Of a DNA stretch of 39,074 nucleotides, positions 1 to 7,019 are shown piece after piece. Numbering within the stretch: position 1 is the first letter of the stretch; each line of letters starts with the position of its first letter. The DNA lies in contig JAFUTJ010000010.1 of NCBI GenBank assembly GCA_017471445.1, forward strand, positions 1-39,074. The letters run 5' to 3'. A program made the translations under genes and the position numbers. The notes beneath the pieces were generated by a model. It had not been told where the DNA came from. It saw only the letters and a list, made by a program, of their open reading frames with translations, and ran no database searches. This DNA is from Alphaproteobacteria bacterium. GTDB taxonomy: Bacteria > Pseudomonadota > Alphaproteobacteria > Rs-D84.

Positions 1-694
1 CATAGTCTTGTGTCATATCAACTGCGGCGGTTAATTTTATATCGCGCACATATGAAAATGGAATGGTTGTATTTGTGGTTATTAATGTATCGCTATCATC
101 CACCCGCCAACGATTATGCACACCCCCACACGCCGCATTTGCTGGTGTTGTAAACATTTGTCCATAACCAATTTGTACACCGTCCGGTGCCGTACCACCA
201 AATTCCCCACAATCGTATGTTACCCTATATTGTTTCGGTATACAGAACTTTACATTTTCTGGCAATTCGGCATTCGCCGAATTGGCAGTGAATAGTGAAC
301 AGAGAATAGTGAATAGCGGTAATTTGCACGCATGCCGTTCATGCAGCATATTATTATGGATTGCCACGCTATCCTGCACGACATTCTGTCGTGCGGGTAA
401 ATCATGACAAAGCGTGTTTTTATCGCGACATGTCACAGTGTTTCCCGATGCGAGTTCCCCGTCTGCAATCGGCCCCCGCAAAATGCGTTGCATTGTGTTG
501 GTGATGTCGCGGGGTGACAGTGCGCCAGCACTGACGGGGCGGGTTGTGTTGCGAACCGTTGTGTAACCCTTCCTGGTGCTGGCGCGTCCCCCCTTCCTTT
601 GGAGTGGAATTCCATACACATTATGGGCAACATTCTCTAAACCAGAATTCTTGCAACTGAACTCTGCATCCTGCAAACCGCACACTGTTTTCAT
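1..694 (-). CDS. Secreted/surface protein, partial (C-terminus beyond left edge)
   Basis: An open frame of at least 231 codons starts at 694 and runs off the window. I chose 694 because a strong Shine-Dalgarno (AAAGGAG, 6 nt upstream) precedes it. Residues 1-115 are basic and low in recognisable structure. A signal-peptide-like stretch follows at about 116-141 (HACKLPLFTILCSLFT, then ANSANA). The segment after it (VTYDCGEFGGTAPDG ... KLTAAV) resembles an InlB-B/Flg_new-type beta-grasp repeat of bacterial surface proteins; this is a pattern match by eye. An internal ATG at 349 would put the signal peptide at the N-terminus, as normal secretion needs, but it has no Shine-Dalgarno. The hydrophobic core is encoded by a TTCACTATTCAC-type repeat also found between genes at 33389-33490. 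Either the gene has a long lineage-specific N-terminal extension, or repeat DNA has joined two parts in frame. Confidence 0.55.
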   Translation of the reverse strand, partial: MKTVCGLQDAEFSCKNSGLENVAHNVYGIPLQRKGGRASTRKGYTTVRNTTRPVSAGALSPRDITNTMQRILRGPIADGELASGNTVTCRDKNTLCHDLPARQNVVQDSVAIHNNMLHERHACKLPLFTILCSLFTANSANAELPENVKFCIPKQYRVTYDCGEFGGTAPDGVQIGYGQMFTTPANAACGGVHNRWRVDDSDTLITTNTTIPFSYVRDIKLTAAVDMTQDY

Positions 695-800
695 GCTTTC
701 TCCTTTCTTTTATTGAATAAAAATGCTGTGCAAATTTACACAGCAGGAGGCTAGAAGCTATTACAAACAGAAATAGTGCGATGCTTTCGGTATATGACAT
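621..800 (-). CDS. Possible small hydrophobic protein or leader peptide (59 aa)
   Basis: An ATG at 800 is preceded by GGAGG at ideal spacing. The peptide begins MSYTESIALFLFVIASSLLL, a single membrane-spanning segment, followed by a basic stretch. It ends at 621, inside the first 74 nt of the downstream gene in a different frame. A terminator-like hairpin (724-745) lies within its coding region. It could be a real small membrane protein or a translated leader that controls the gene below it. No family was recognised and only the start signal and hydrophobicity support it. Confidence 0.35.
   Translation of the reverse strand: MSYTESIALFLFVIASSLLLCKFAQHFYSIKERRKHENSVRFAGCRVQLQEFWFRECCP
718..745 (-). 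terminator. Hairpin plus T-run, possible attenuator before the gene at 694
   Basis: On the minus strand TGCTGTG pairs with CACAGCA (7 bp, 8-nt loop) and is followed directly by TTTTT. It lies inside the small ORF at 800-621 and about 25 nt before the start codon at 694. It therefore sits where a transcription attenuator would. Confidence 0.45.
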
Positions 801-969
801 CGTCCCTCCTGCCAGAACGAATCTGATATACAGGAGATTTGTGTTGTCCAATTGTTGGACACTGTTTGTTTTACGGGCTTCTAACCCCGCCGCGAAATTC
901 GCGTACATGCCATGCTAGCAAAAATATTATTTTATGTAAAGTTCGGGCAATGCAAATTATATGCACATA

Positions 970-1698
970 TTATTTTATTTTGTCGCCATTTTCGGCGTTA
1001 AAGCGTTCCCGACCCACCGTGATAATTTTATTTGCGTATGTTGGGCGCAACTGTTTTTTTACCGATGTGCGCCAATATGCGTCGCCGTTTGATGTGTCAA
1101 TTGCGTACAGGTTGCCATCTGTTGCGACAACGAACAGTGCGTTATCTGTAACAATAAAATCATGCGCAACGCCAATTGGTGTGCACCACTGTTTTGCGCC
1201 GGTTGATGCGGATATTTTACATAATGCATCGCCCAGTCCGCCCGCATAGACATACTTGCCATAAACAACGGGTGATACAACAATATCAACCAAAGACGCG
1301 CCGCCGGTCATATTGCTGGGGCGGAAAATGTCGGCAACCCATACCGCACTGCGCGTCGCGGGATTTATTTTCACCAATTCACCAGTGGACAATCCAGAAT
1401 AAACAAACACACCACTGCACACCGGTGTGGCGGTTGTACGCACAGAATTCGCCGTTGGAAACCCGGCAAAGACCTTACGTTCGCCATTCCAAATATTATT
1501 TTTATCATCACGCCGGTATGGGCATTCGGTCGCCGGTTCAATATCAATGTTTTCAGCCAGTTTTGGAATACTGTCGCCACGAACGTTTACATCGCCCGAA
1601 TTAAATATGTCGGTGCGTACACCGGGTAATATCGGATCATGTTTATCACATGCGACAACGGCAATCATACAAATGACAACTAAGGCAAAGCGGCGCAT
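970..1698 (-). CDS. bamB: BamB-like outer-membrane assembly lipoprotein, short
   Basis: BamB is the PQQ-type beta-propeller lipoprotein of the BAM complex, which helps insert beta-barrel proteins into the outer membrane. The product starts MRRFALVVICMIAVVACDKH, a lipoprotein signal peptide with Cys17 as the likely lipidated residue. A GGGGG run 4-5 nt before the ATG at 1698 fixes the start. Propeller blades are visible as repeats ending in W (KINPATRSAVW, KISASTGAKQW, AIDTSNGDAYW). The gene lies 19 nt after a YfgM-like gene, the usual yfgM-bamB order. At 242 aa it is much shorter than the roughly 390 aa of E. coli BamB, so it should lack several of the eight blades. I see no continuation in another frame downstream. 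Confidence 0.8.
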   Translation of the reverse strand: MRRFALVVICMIAVVACDKHDPILPGVRTDIFNSGDVNVRGDSIPKLAENIDIEPATECPYRRDDKNNIWNGERKVFAGFPTANSVRTTATPVCSGVFVYSGLSTGELVKINPATRSAVWVADIFRPSNMTGGASLVDIVVSPVVYGKYVYAGGLGDALCKISASTGAKQWCTPIGVAHDFIVTDNALFVVATDGNLYAIDTSNGDAYWRTSVKKQLRPTYANKIITVGRERFNAENGDKIK

Positions 1699-1717
1699 AA
1701 ATCCCCCCGTTTTATGT

Positions 1718-2368
1718 TTACCGTAACATCTGCGCATTTGCAGAAATAACCGCCGGCGCATCTGAATCATCAATAATTTTATCCAACCATTTATTCGCCG
1801 CATCGCGATTGCCACCGGCCAAGTACTTCTGGGCCACGGTTAACATTGCCGAATAATAAAATGGCGATTTCTTGGTTAATGCCGGTGATAAATATTTTTC
1901 AACGTCTTCTGCCGACATTTCGTCACCGCGGGCATTTATATAGTGCATGCGTGCCAAATCACGCATATCGCGCGACGCGCCATGTTCAACCAAATGTTCC
2001 AGTTTCTTTATGTCGCCATCAATTGCATACGCCTGAAACAAGGCCAGGTCCGCATTCGCCGTACCGCCATTTTCCCCAATGGCAGCCAATGCGTTTACAT
2101 CCGCCGCCGCGATTGCATTTTCGTAATTAATTGCCGCGGCAATTTTATTTGCGCGATGTGCCCGCATTCCAATTTCAACCCCGGTAACTGCAATCATTAA
2201 TACAATTGCCAACGCCGCCATATGCCGCCAGTATTTTTTTACAAAGCGTACGGTTTTTTCATTATTAACCTCTTCCCATACTTCGCGATATAATGCGTCT
2301 TCGGCGTATTCTTCGCGGGTCTTTTTCGGCATTTTTACATTCTTGTTGCGTTCGGTTATTGATGCCAT
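1718..2368 (-). CDS. YfgM-like tetratricopeptide membrane protein
   Basis: The 216-aa product has a charged cytoplasmic N-terminus, one membrane segment at about residues 51-68 (HMAALAIVLMIAVTGVEIGM) and a periplasmic helical region of TPR_21/YfgM type (LARMHYINARG, SPFYYSAMLTVAQKYLAGG). In E. coli YfgM is an ancillary SecYEG/PpiD partner encoded just upstream of bamB, and the same order is kept here. AGGAG sits 7 nt before the ATG. The match rests on topology, size (E. coli 206 aa) and gene order. Confidence 0.75.
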   Translation of the reverse strand: MASITERNKNVKMPKKTREEYAEDALYREVWEEVNNEKTVRFVKKYWRHMAALAIVLMIAVTGVEIGMRAHRANKIAAAINYENAIAAADVNALAAIGENGGTANADLALFQAYAIDGDIKKLEHLVEHGASRDMRDLARMHYINARGDEMSAEDVEKYLSPALTKKSPFYYSAMLTVAQKYLAGGNRDAANKWLDKIIDDSDAPAVISANAQMLR

Positions 2369-2386
2369 GAACTTTCTCCTGTTATC

Positions 2387-2414
2387 TTGATATATTTTAT
2401 TTTACTGGTATACT
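2387..2414 (+). promoter_or_regulatory. rpoH promoter, predicted leaderless transcript
   Basis: TTGATA (2387-2392), a 16-nt spacer and TATACT (2409-2414) preceded by TGG make an extended -10 promoter. The ATG of rpoH is at 2424, so a normal start site would leave only about 3 nt of 5' UTR. No Shine-Dalgarno is visible. Confidence 0.65.
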
Positions 2415-2423
2415 ATAAAAGTT

Positions 2424-3332
2424 ATGAAAAAGCAAATCAAGAACGCTTTACCGGCCGTTACAAATACCAGTATCGTTGCTGCCCGTGGGGTCAGCGATGA
2501 AAATGGCCTGGCCCAGTATATTCAAACGGTGCAAAAAATCCCGGTATTAAGTGCCGAACAGGAATACGAATACGCAACAAACTGGGTAAAGACGCATGAT
2601 GCGATTGCGGCAGAAAAATTAGTGGCCAGTCATTTACGCCTGGTCGTGTCGGTCGCATACGATTTTAAGAATTATGGTATTCCCGTGGCGGATTTAATCG
2701 CATCGGGCAATATGGGCCTGATGCAGGCGTTACAGAAATTTGACCCAGAAAAGGGATTCAGGTTTTCAACATATGCCATGTTTTGGATTCGGGCGGAAAT
2801 ATATGAAACAATTCTGAATAATTGGTCAATTGTAAAAATCGGAACATCGGCGAATCAAAAACGGGTTTTCTTTAATCTGGCCCGGGCAAAACGTGCATTG
2901 GGTATTATGGACAATAACCTGAACGATGATCAGACAAAGCAAATTGCAAATTATTTATCGGTACCGGAATCTGATGTATCGCGTATGGCACGCCGCGTTA
3001 ATGCGCGCGACGTATCATTAAACACGCCCATGCGCGATGATACAGATGGTCGTGACATATTGTCCAATATGGCCGATGAACGCGACAGTATCGAAGAAAA
3101 CGTTGAACGCATGGAATTTCGACGGCGGGGTTATGAAATGCTGCGGCGGCATTTGGCCGAATTGCCGGAACGCGACCGCGAAATATTACGGGCCAGACGA
3201 CTGGCCGAACCGGCACAAACATTGGAAGCATTGGCAAAAAAATACGGCATTTCACGTGAACGTGTCCGCCAGATAGAAGAACGCGCATATAACAAATTGC
3301 GCGATGCAATTTTACAAGAATCACAGGGCTAA
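2424..3332 (+). CDS. rpoH: RNA polymerase heat-shock sigma factor sigma-32
   Basis: RpoH directs RNA polymerase to heat-shock and protein-quality-control promoters. The 302-aa length is normal for the family. Region 2 is complete (residues about 66-130: LRLVVSVAYDFKNYGIPVAD and NMGLMQALQKFDPEKGFRFS). The RpoH box that separates sigma-32 from other group 3 factors is present at 145-155 (QKRVFFNLARA). Region 4.2 is at the C-terminus (LEALAKKYGISRERVRQIEE). Transcription probably starts only a few bases before the ATG. A porin-like gene follows after 10 nt and is probably co-transcribed. I do not see the usual upstream thermosensor leader. Confidence 0.96.
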   Translation: MKKQIKNALPAVTNTSIVAARGVSDENGLAQYIQTVQKIPVLSAEQEYEYATNWVKTHDAIAAEKLVASHLRLVVSVAYDFKNYGIPVADLIASGNMGLMQALQKFDPEKGFRFSTYAMFWIRAEIYETILNNWSIVKIGTSANQKRVFFNLARAKRALGIMDNNLNDDQTKQIANYLSVPESDVSRMARRVNARDVSLNTPMRDDTDGRDILSNMADERDSIEENVERMEFRRRGYEMLRRHLAELPERDREILRARRLAEPAQTLEALAKKYGISRERVRQIEERAYNKLRDAILQESQG

Positions 3333-3342
3333 AAAAAATACA

Positions 3343-4362
3343 ATGAAACAGAATATATCAATATTTGCGATTTTGTTTTTATCGTCGATTTGTGGCGCAC
3401 ATGCATTAGAATACAATTCTGGGAACATGACATTAAAACTTACCGGATATGGCACAGCAGGTTTTATAGAACCAGATTTTAATCAACCTGATTTTTTGGG
3501 CGATTTTCGCGCACGTGGTCAAATGAACTATGAAATGGATAACGTGCGGACATTTGGGTTGGTATATGCAATTGATGCCGCCGCATTGGATGAAGACGAC
3601 TATATGCGCGAAGCATTTACTTTTTTAGAACAACGGGGACTGGGGCGTATTGAATTGGGTTTTACCGATTCTGTGGCACGAAAGTTAAGCGTCGGATTAC
3701 CCGATGTTGGTGGAATGCGCGTTAATGATAAACCGTTGTTTTATAAAAAGATTCGTCCCGATGGTGCATTTATTTCTGATACAACATTAACAACCGGACG
3801 CGATGCGTTTCGGTTGAACGTCGTGTCTGCGTCAATGCGCGGTTTGCAATATGGTGCATCGGTTGCCGCGTTTGCAGATGATTATGACTATTCAATTGAT
3901 GCTGGGATAAAAATTCGTCGCCCAGCGGGCAAATTAAAAACGGCGTATTCTTTTTCTGCGTCATTTACCGAAAATGTGGACGGGTTTACAACCGATGCAT
4001 ACACCGCACCGGTGTTTGCCGACTGGCGTGCCCAGGGTGCAATTGGTATGAATTTACAATATAACAGTTGGATTTTGGGCATGAACGTACGCGCGATATA
4101 CGATGAAAACCCGGTTGGAATTGTATCGGATGGTATATCGGCCGGCACCGGTATCAGTTATGATTTATTAAAATACAGTGTTTCTTTATCATATATCTTT
4201 TCCGACACCGGTATTTGGGATTCCGACACTGACAATTACGACGCACATACCGTTATTGGTTCTTTTCGGTATAAATACAGCAGTGATGTTGATTTCTGGC
4301 TGTCCTTGGGGATGACAACAGATACGCCATTTGTATCGGTTGCATTGCGATTGAATTTTTAG
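3343..4362 (+). CDS. Porin-like outer-membrane beta-barrel protein
   Basis: The 339-aa product starts with a Sec signal peptide (MKQNISIFAILFLSSICGAHA, cleavage after AHA). It continues with alternating polar/aromatic beta strands typical of a 16-18-strand Gram-negative porin (LKLTGYGTAGF, RGLGRIELGFTDSVA, FRYKYSSDVDFWLSLGM). It ends in VALRLNF, with the terminal Phe that BAM recognises in outer-membrane proteins. It lies 10 nt after rpoH with only a weak AGGG before its start, so coupling to rpoH is likely. Substrate specificity cannot be read from the sequence. Confidence 0.75.
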   Translation: MKQNISIFAILFLSSICGAHALEYNSGNMTLKLTGYGTAGFIEPDFNQPDFLGDFRARGQMNYEMDNVRTFGLVYAIDAAALDEDDYMREAFTFLEQRGLGRIELGFTDSVARKLSVGLPDVGGMRVNDKPLFYKKIRPDGAFISDTTLTTGRDAFRLNVVSASMRGLQYGASVAAFADDYDYSIDAGIKIRRPAGKLKTAYSFSASFTENVDGFTTDAYTAPVFADWRAQGAIGMNLQYNSWILGMNVRAIYDENPVGIVSDGISAGTGISYDLLKYSVSLSYIFSDTGIWDSDTDNYDAHTVIGSFRYKYSSDVDFWLSLGMTTDTPFVSVALRLNF

Positions 4363-4391
4363 TGTGATATATCGATACGTTGTTTATTTGT

Positions 4392-4432
4392 GTAAATATA
4401 CCGGCAAACGCGTTATTTACGGTACCTTTTTT
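4392..4432 (+). terminator. Possible terminator after the porin gene; gap 4363-4583
   Basis: GTAAATA (4392-4398) pairs with TATTTAC (4414-4420), and a run of six T follows a few bases later. It is imperfect because the T-run is not adjacent. In the rest of the gap (4433-4583) I see no convincing gene. Confidence 0.35.
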
Positions 4433-4577
4433 ATCACGATATGGGGGGTATATTATCGCCGGTATTTTCACCCAACATACACATACCCGCCGCATCAAAC
4501 GCCATAAACATATGATGCGACGAATCAATAACATGAAATTTTTTATATGGGCTGCGCAATGCATGGCATACAAAATA

Positions 4578-4599
4578 AAAAAATGCCGCATACGCGGCA
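4578..4599 (-). terminator. Rho-independent terminator of the gene at 4610-5812
   Basis: On the minus strand TGCCGC and GCGGCA form a 6-bp stem with a 4-nt loop, followed by a run of seven T. It lies 11 nt past the stop codon. Confidence 0.75.
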
Positions 4600-4609
4600 A
4601 AATATATTT

Positions 4610-5812
4610 TTATGGACACTGTTCTAATTGATTCAGAACATTCTGAACATCGTTGTTTATCGAAACTGTTGACACGCGCCCCAGGCCATCGGTATACGTA
4701 TAATGGAACTTTTGATTTGCAAATTCTGGCATTGCGTCATACGCCTGAACAAATGGGGCCAGCATTGCCGTAAACCATTGCCGTCCACGGCACAGGCAAC
4801 CATTGCGAACATCGGCCGCAACAACCGCCGTTGACGTATTTGGGTATTTAGAATCTAATTCTTCGTCTGTCATCATCAGACAACGCGTTCCCAATCCATA
4901 GAAATTTGCATCATCGGCCATAAATTTATAAACCAATCCGTCCGATGCCCCCGCGCGTTTTAGTGAATAAACCATCCCGTCGGTACAGCATGCACGTGAT
5001 GCATTCATTAACATTTTATACCGTGCGACCAATGGTGCCGCCGCCGAATGTGTGGCATCAATATTACCAATGTACCGGGCCGCAGAAATAAAATCAGCCA
5101 TATTTGCGTTACGTATTTGACTGCTGCGCGGTGCAACGATTTCACGCATAACAGGTTTACGCCGCCATATTTCACATTCATCATCGGTATCAAATGGACA
5201 CCCATCATCGGTACCAAATGTTGCACGCACAATTTCAGACATATCTTGTTGAACATATTCATGACGTGGTGCGAAAATCGCATCATCTGTCCACAGATTT
5301 TCTGTTGGTCGCTGCGGCGATAATAATTCTTCGACACGCGCCCGTGTTGCCGCGGCATCGGCCATGTTTTGATTATACAGTGCAATTGCGTCATCGGTAT
5401 ATAATTCTGGTAATGGTTCCAAGAACCAATCACTGAAATCTTTGTCATATGGATTTGCAATTGAATCATCCCATATTGGTATACCAGTGTGCCAGTCAAC
5501 CGTTTTATCATATGCACGAGATTTATATTTACCATGCGTTCCATCCCACAGGGCCGGACGTGAATCATGTTCAATTGGCTTTACACTGAATAACTTTACC
5601 GAACGCGTCGGAATATTTGTTGGGTAAATATATTTTTGCGAAACCGCCGCATCATCAACAATCGGCGCCAATGGTACAATCGCCGCATTCATATCGGACA
5701 CCGCCGGGCGCATTGGTTCAATATCGCATGCGCCATCGGTACAATCCGACGCATGCGCCGCCATGGCAAACGCAACAATCATTACAGACGACAAGAACTT
5801 AATACATCTCAT
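4610..5812 (-). CDS. Secreted protein of unknown function (400 aa)
   Basis: I do not recognise a family. The N-terminus (MRCIKFLSSVMIVAFAMAAHA) is a clear Sec signal peptide with an AHA cleavage site. The mature protein is acidic, rich in Asp, and has scattered Cys residues in the second half, including a CC pair (ASRACCTDG) and CLCRG, compatible with disulphides in the periplasm or outside. There are no other membrane segments. The C-terminus QLEQCP is not a barrel ending. Its promoter ends 9 nt before the ATG and there is no Shine-Dalgarno, so the mRNA is probably leaderless. A terminator follows, so it is a single-gene unit. Confidence 0.7.
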   Translation of the reverse strand: MRCIKFLSSVMIVAFAMAAHASDCTDGACDIEPMRPAVSDMNAAIVPLAPIVDDAAVSQKYIYPTNIPTRSVKLFSVKPIEHDSRPALWDGTHGKYKSRAYDKTVDWHTGIPIWDDSIANPYDKDFSDWFLEPLPELYTDDAIALYNQNMADAAATRARVEELLSPQRPTENLWTDDAIFAPRHEYVQQDMSEIVRATFGTDDGCPFDTDDECEIWRRKPVMREIVAPRSSQIRNANMADFISAARYIGNIDATHSAAAPLVARYKMLMNASRACCTDGMVYSLKRAGASDGLVYKFMADDANFYGLGTRCLMMTDEELDSKYPNTSTAVVAADVRNGCLCRGRQWFTAMLAPFVQAYDAMPEFANQKFHYTYTDGLGRVSTVSINNDVQNVLNQLEQCP

Positions 5813-5821
5813 AATGATGTA

Positions 5822-5849
5822 ATTTTATCATAAAAACCCACATTATAAA
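5822..5849 (-). promoter_or_regulatory. Promoter of the 5812-4610 gene, predicted leaderless
   Basis: On the minus strand TTTATA, a 16-nt spacer and TAAAAT preceded by TGA form an extended -10 promoter. The -10 ends 9 nt before the ATG, leaving about 3 nt of 5' UTR. Confidence 0.55.
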
Positions 5850-5891
5850 ACATAATTTTGCAGTTGTTATTCAATAATAATTATGTTTATA

Positions 5892-5909
5892 GTGTGAATG
5901 TATTCACAC
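5892..5909 (+). promoter_or_regulatory. 8-bp palindrome at the predicted transcript start
   Basis: GTGTGAAT and ATTCACAC form a perfect inverted repeat separated by 2 nt. A plausible promoter (TTGCAG 5858-5863, 18 nt, TATGTT 5882-5887) would start RNA at about 5894. The palindrome is either an operator overlapping the start site or a 5'-terminal mRNA hairpin. It precedes a good Shine-Dalgarno (AAGGGAG) for the gene at 5928. Confidence 0.45.
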
Positions 5910-5927
5910 CCAAGGGAGAAAACAAGC

Positions 5928-6977
5928 ATGAACAAATTATCTATATTCGCAATAATCGCCACGATTGCAATACCGGTTATGGCCGATGAAACACCAAAAA
6001 CCGATACAACCACTGAAACCGAATCTATCGCTGCACAATATGGCACCAATGACACAGATATATCGGCGCAGTTAACCCAGATTCAAGAACAATTAACACA
6101 AATGCAATCTGATATTTCGGCGCAACGCGAAACATTAATGGCGCAACAAACACCAAACGCGCCAGAAACACAAGATGATAATGTTACATATTCTGTGAAA
6201 TCAAATTCAGAAATTCATTTCCCACATGGCATGCAAATTGGCGTTGGGTTATCGGCAACATCGGGGTTGAATGGTTTTGTTGGGTATGCGAATAAGAAAT
6301 TTGATTCATTTTGGTGGAAACGCGTTGGTATACGCTTTGACTTTGCAACGACAAAACCATTAAAGTCCATGATTAACCGTGTTATTGATAATGCAATGGG
6401 TGACGATGGGGTTGATATTGGTGATAATTTAACCATCAATGATGGCGCGTTAAAGGCGCATCATTTTGCCGCAATGGTTGATATATACCCATTTGGCGAT
6501 ACATGGTTCCTGGGTGGATGGCGCGTTTCGGGTGGTTATTACATGGGAAAAATGGACTTATCGGCAAACCTGGCCGGGCATGTTGACGGTGTGCCGGGTG
6601 CCGCAACCGAATTTAAGTTAATGGACACAACATATCGTTACAATGGTGGCGATATAACCGGCACCGCACATGCAAAATGGAATTTTCATGGGCCGTACGT
6701 TGGCACAGGATTTGATTTAGGACTGTTTGCCGGTATCAAGATTTACATGGATGCAGGTGTTGTATTCACAAACCGTGCCGCCGAATTATCATTGGATGTT
6801 CCGTTAACCGATAAATTACAGGTATGGGATGGTACCACATGGCAAAATGTTGATAATCCGACGTTGCAATCGGCGTTTGATGATGCAAAATGCGACGCAT
6901 TGGCCGATGCAAATGACGAATTAAATGACTATAAATTCTATCCTATGATAAAAATCGGACTGATGTATCGTTTTTAA
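5928..6977 (+). CDS. Outer-membrane beta-barrel protein with N-terminal coiled coil
   Basis: The 349-aa product has a signal peptide (MNKLSIFAIIATIAIPVMA) and a Thr/Glu-rich linker. A short coiled coil at about residues 43-70 (SAQLTQIQEQLTQMQSDISA) follows. The rest looks like a beta-barrel with strands such as GMQIGVGLSATSGLNGFVGY and IKIYMDAGVVFTN, and the end MIKIGLMYRF carries the aromatic terminal residue of outer-membrane proteins. The coiled coil may reach into the periplasm or trimerise. The start at 5928 follows AAGGGAG. No close family was recognised. Confidence 0.65.
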   Translation: MNKLSIFAIIATIAIPVMADETPKTDTTTETESIAAQYGTNDTDISAQLTQIQEQLTQMQSDISAQRETLMAQQTPNAPETQDDNVTYSVKSNSEIHFPHGMQIGVGLSATSGLNGFVGYANKKFDSFWWKRVGIRFDFATTKPLKSMINRVIDNAMGDDGVDIGDNLTINDGALKAHHFAAMVDIYPFGDTWFLGGWRVSGGYYMGKMDLSANLAGHVDGVPGAATEFKLMDTTYRYNGGDITGTAHAKWNFHGPYVGTGFDLGLFAGIKIYMDAGVVFTNRAAELSLDVPLTDKLQVWDGTTWQNVDNPTLQSAFDDAKCDALADANDELNDYKFYPMIKIGLMYRF

Positions 6978-6989
6978 TAAAAATACAAT

Positions 6990-7016
6990 CGCCCGCAGAA
7001 ACATGCGGGCGGTTTA
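6990..7016. terminator. Bidirectional terminator between convergent genes
   Basis: CGCCCGCA (6990-6997) and TGCGGGCG (7004-7011) form a GC-rich 8-bp stem with a 6-nt loop. Moderately T-rich sequence follows on either strand. It separates the barrel gene from the VirB6-like operon. Confidence 0.65.
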
Positions 7017-7019
7017 ATT

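Noticed and set aside
433-633. 66-codon minus-strand ORF inside the first gene
   Set aside because: The overlapping frame starting at 694 has a strong Shine-Dalgarno and continues to the edge; this one has neither a start signal nor a recognisable feature.
3249-3264. parS-like TTTCACGTGAAC inside rpoH
   Set aside because: It encodes the conserved ISRERVR helix of region 4.2, so the similarity is explained by coding.
4434-4619. Minus-strand ORF in the gap after the porin gene
   Set aside because: It crosses a strong terminator and has no Shine-Dalgarno. The part FHVIDSSHHMFMAFDAAG looks protein-like and might be a fragment, but nothing else supports it.
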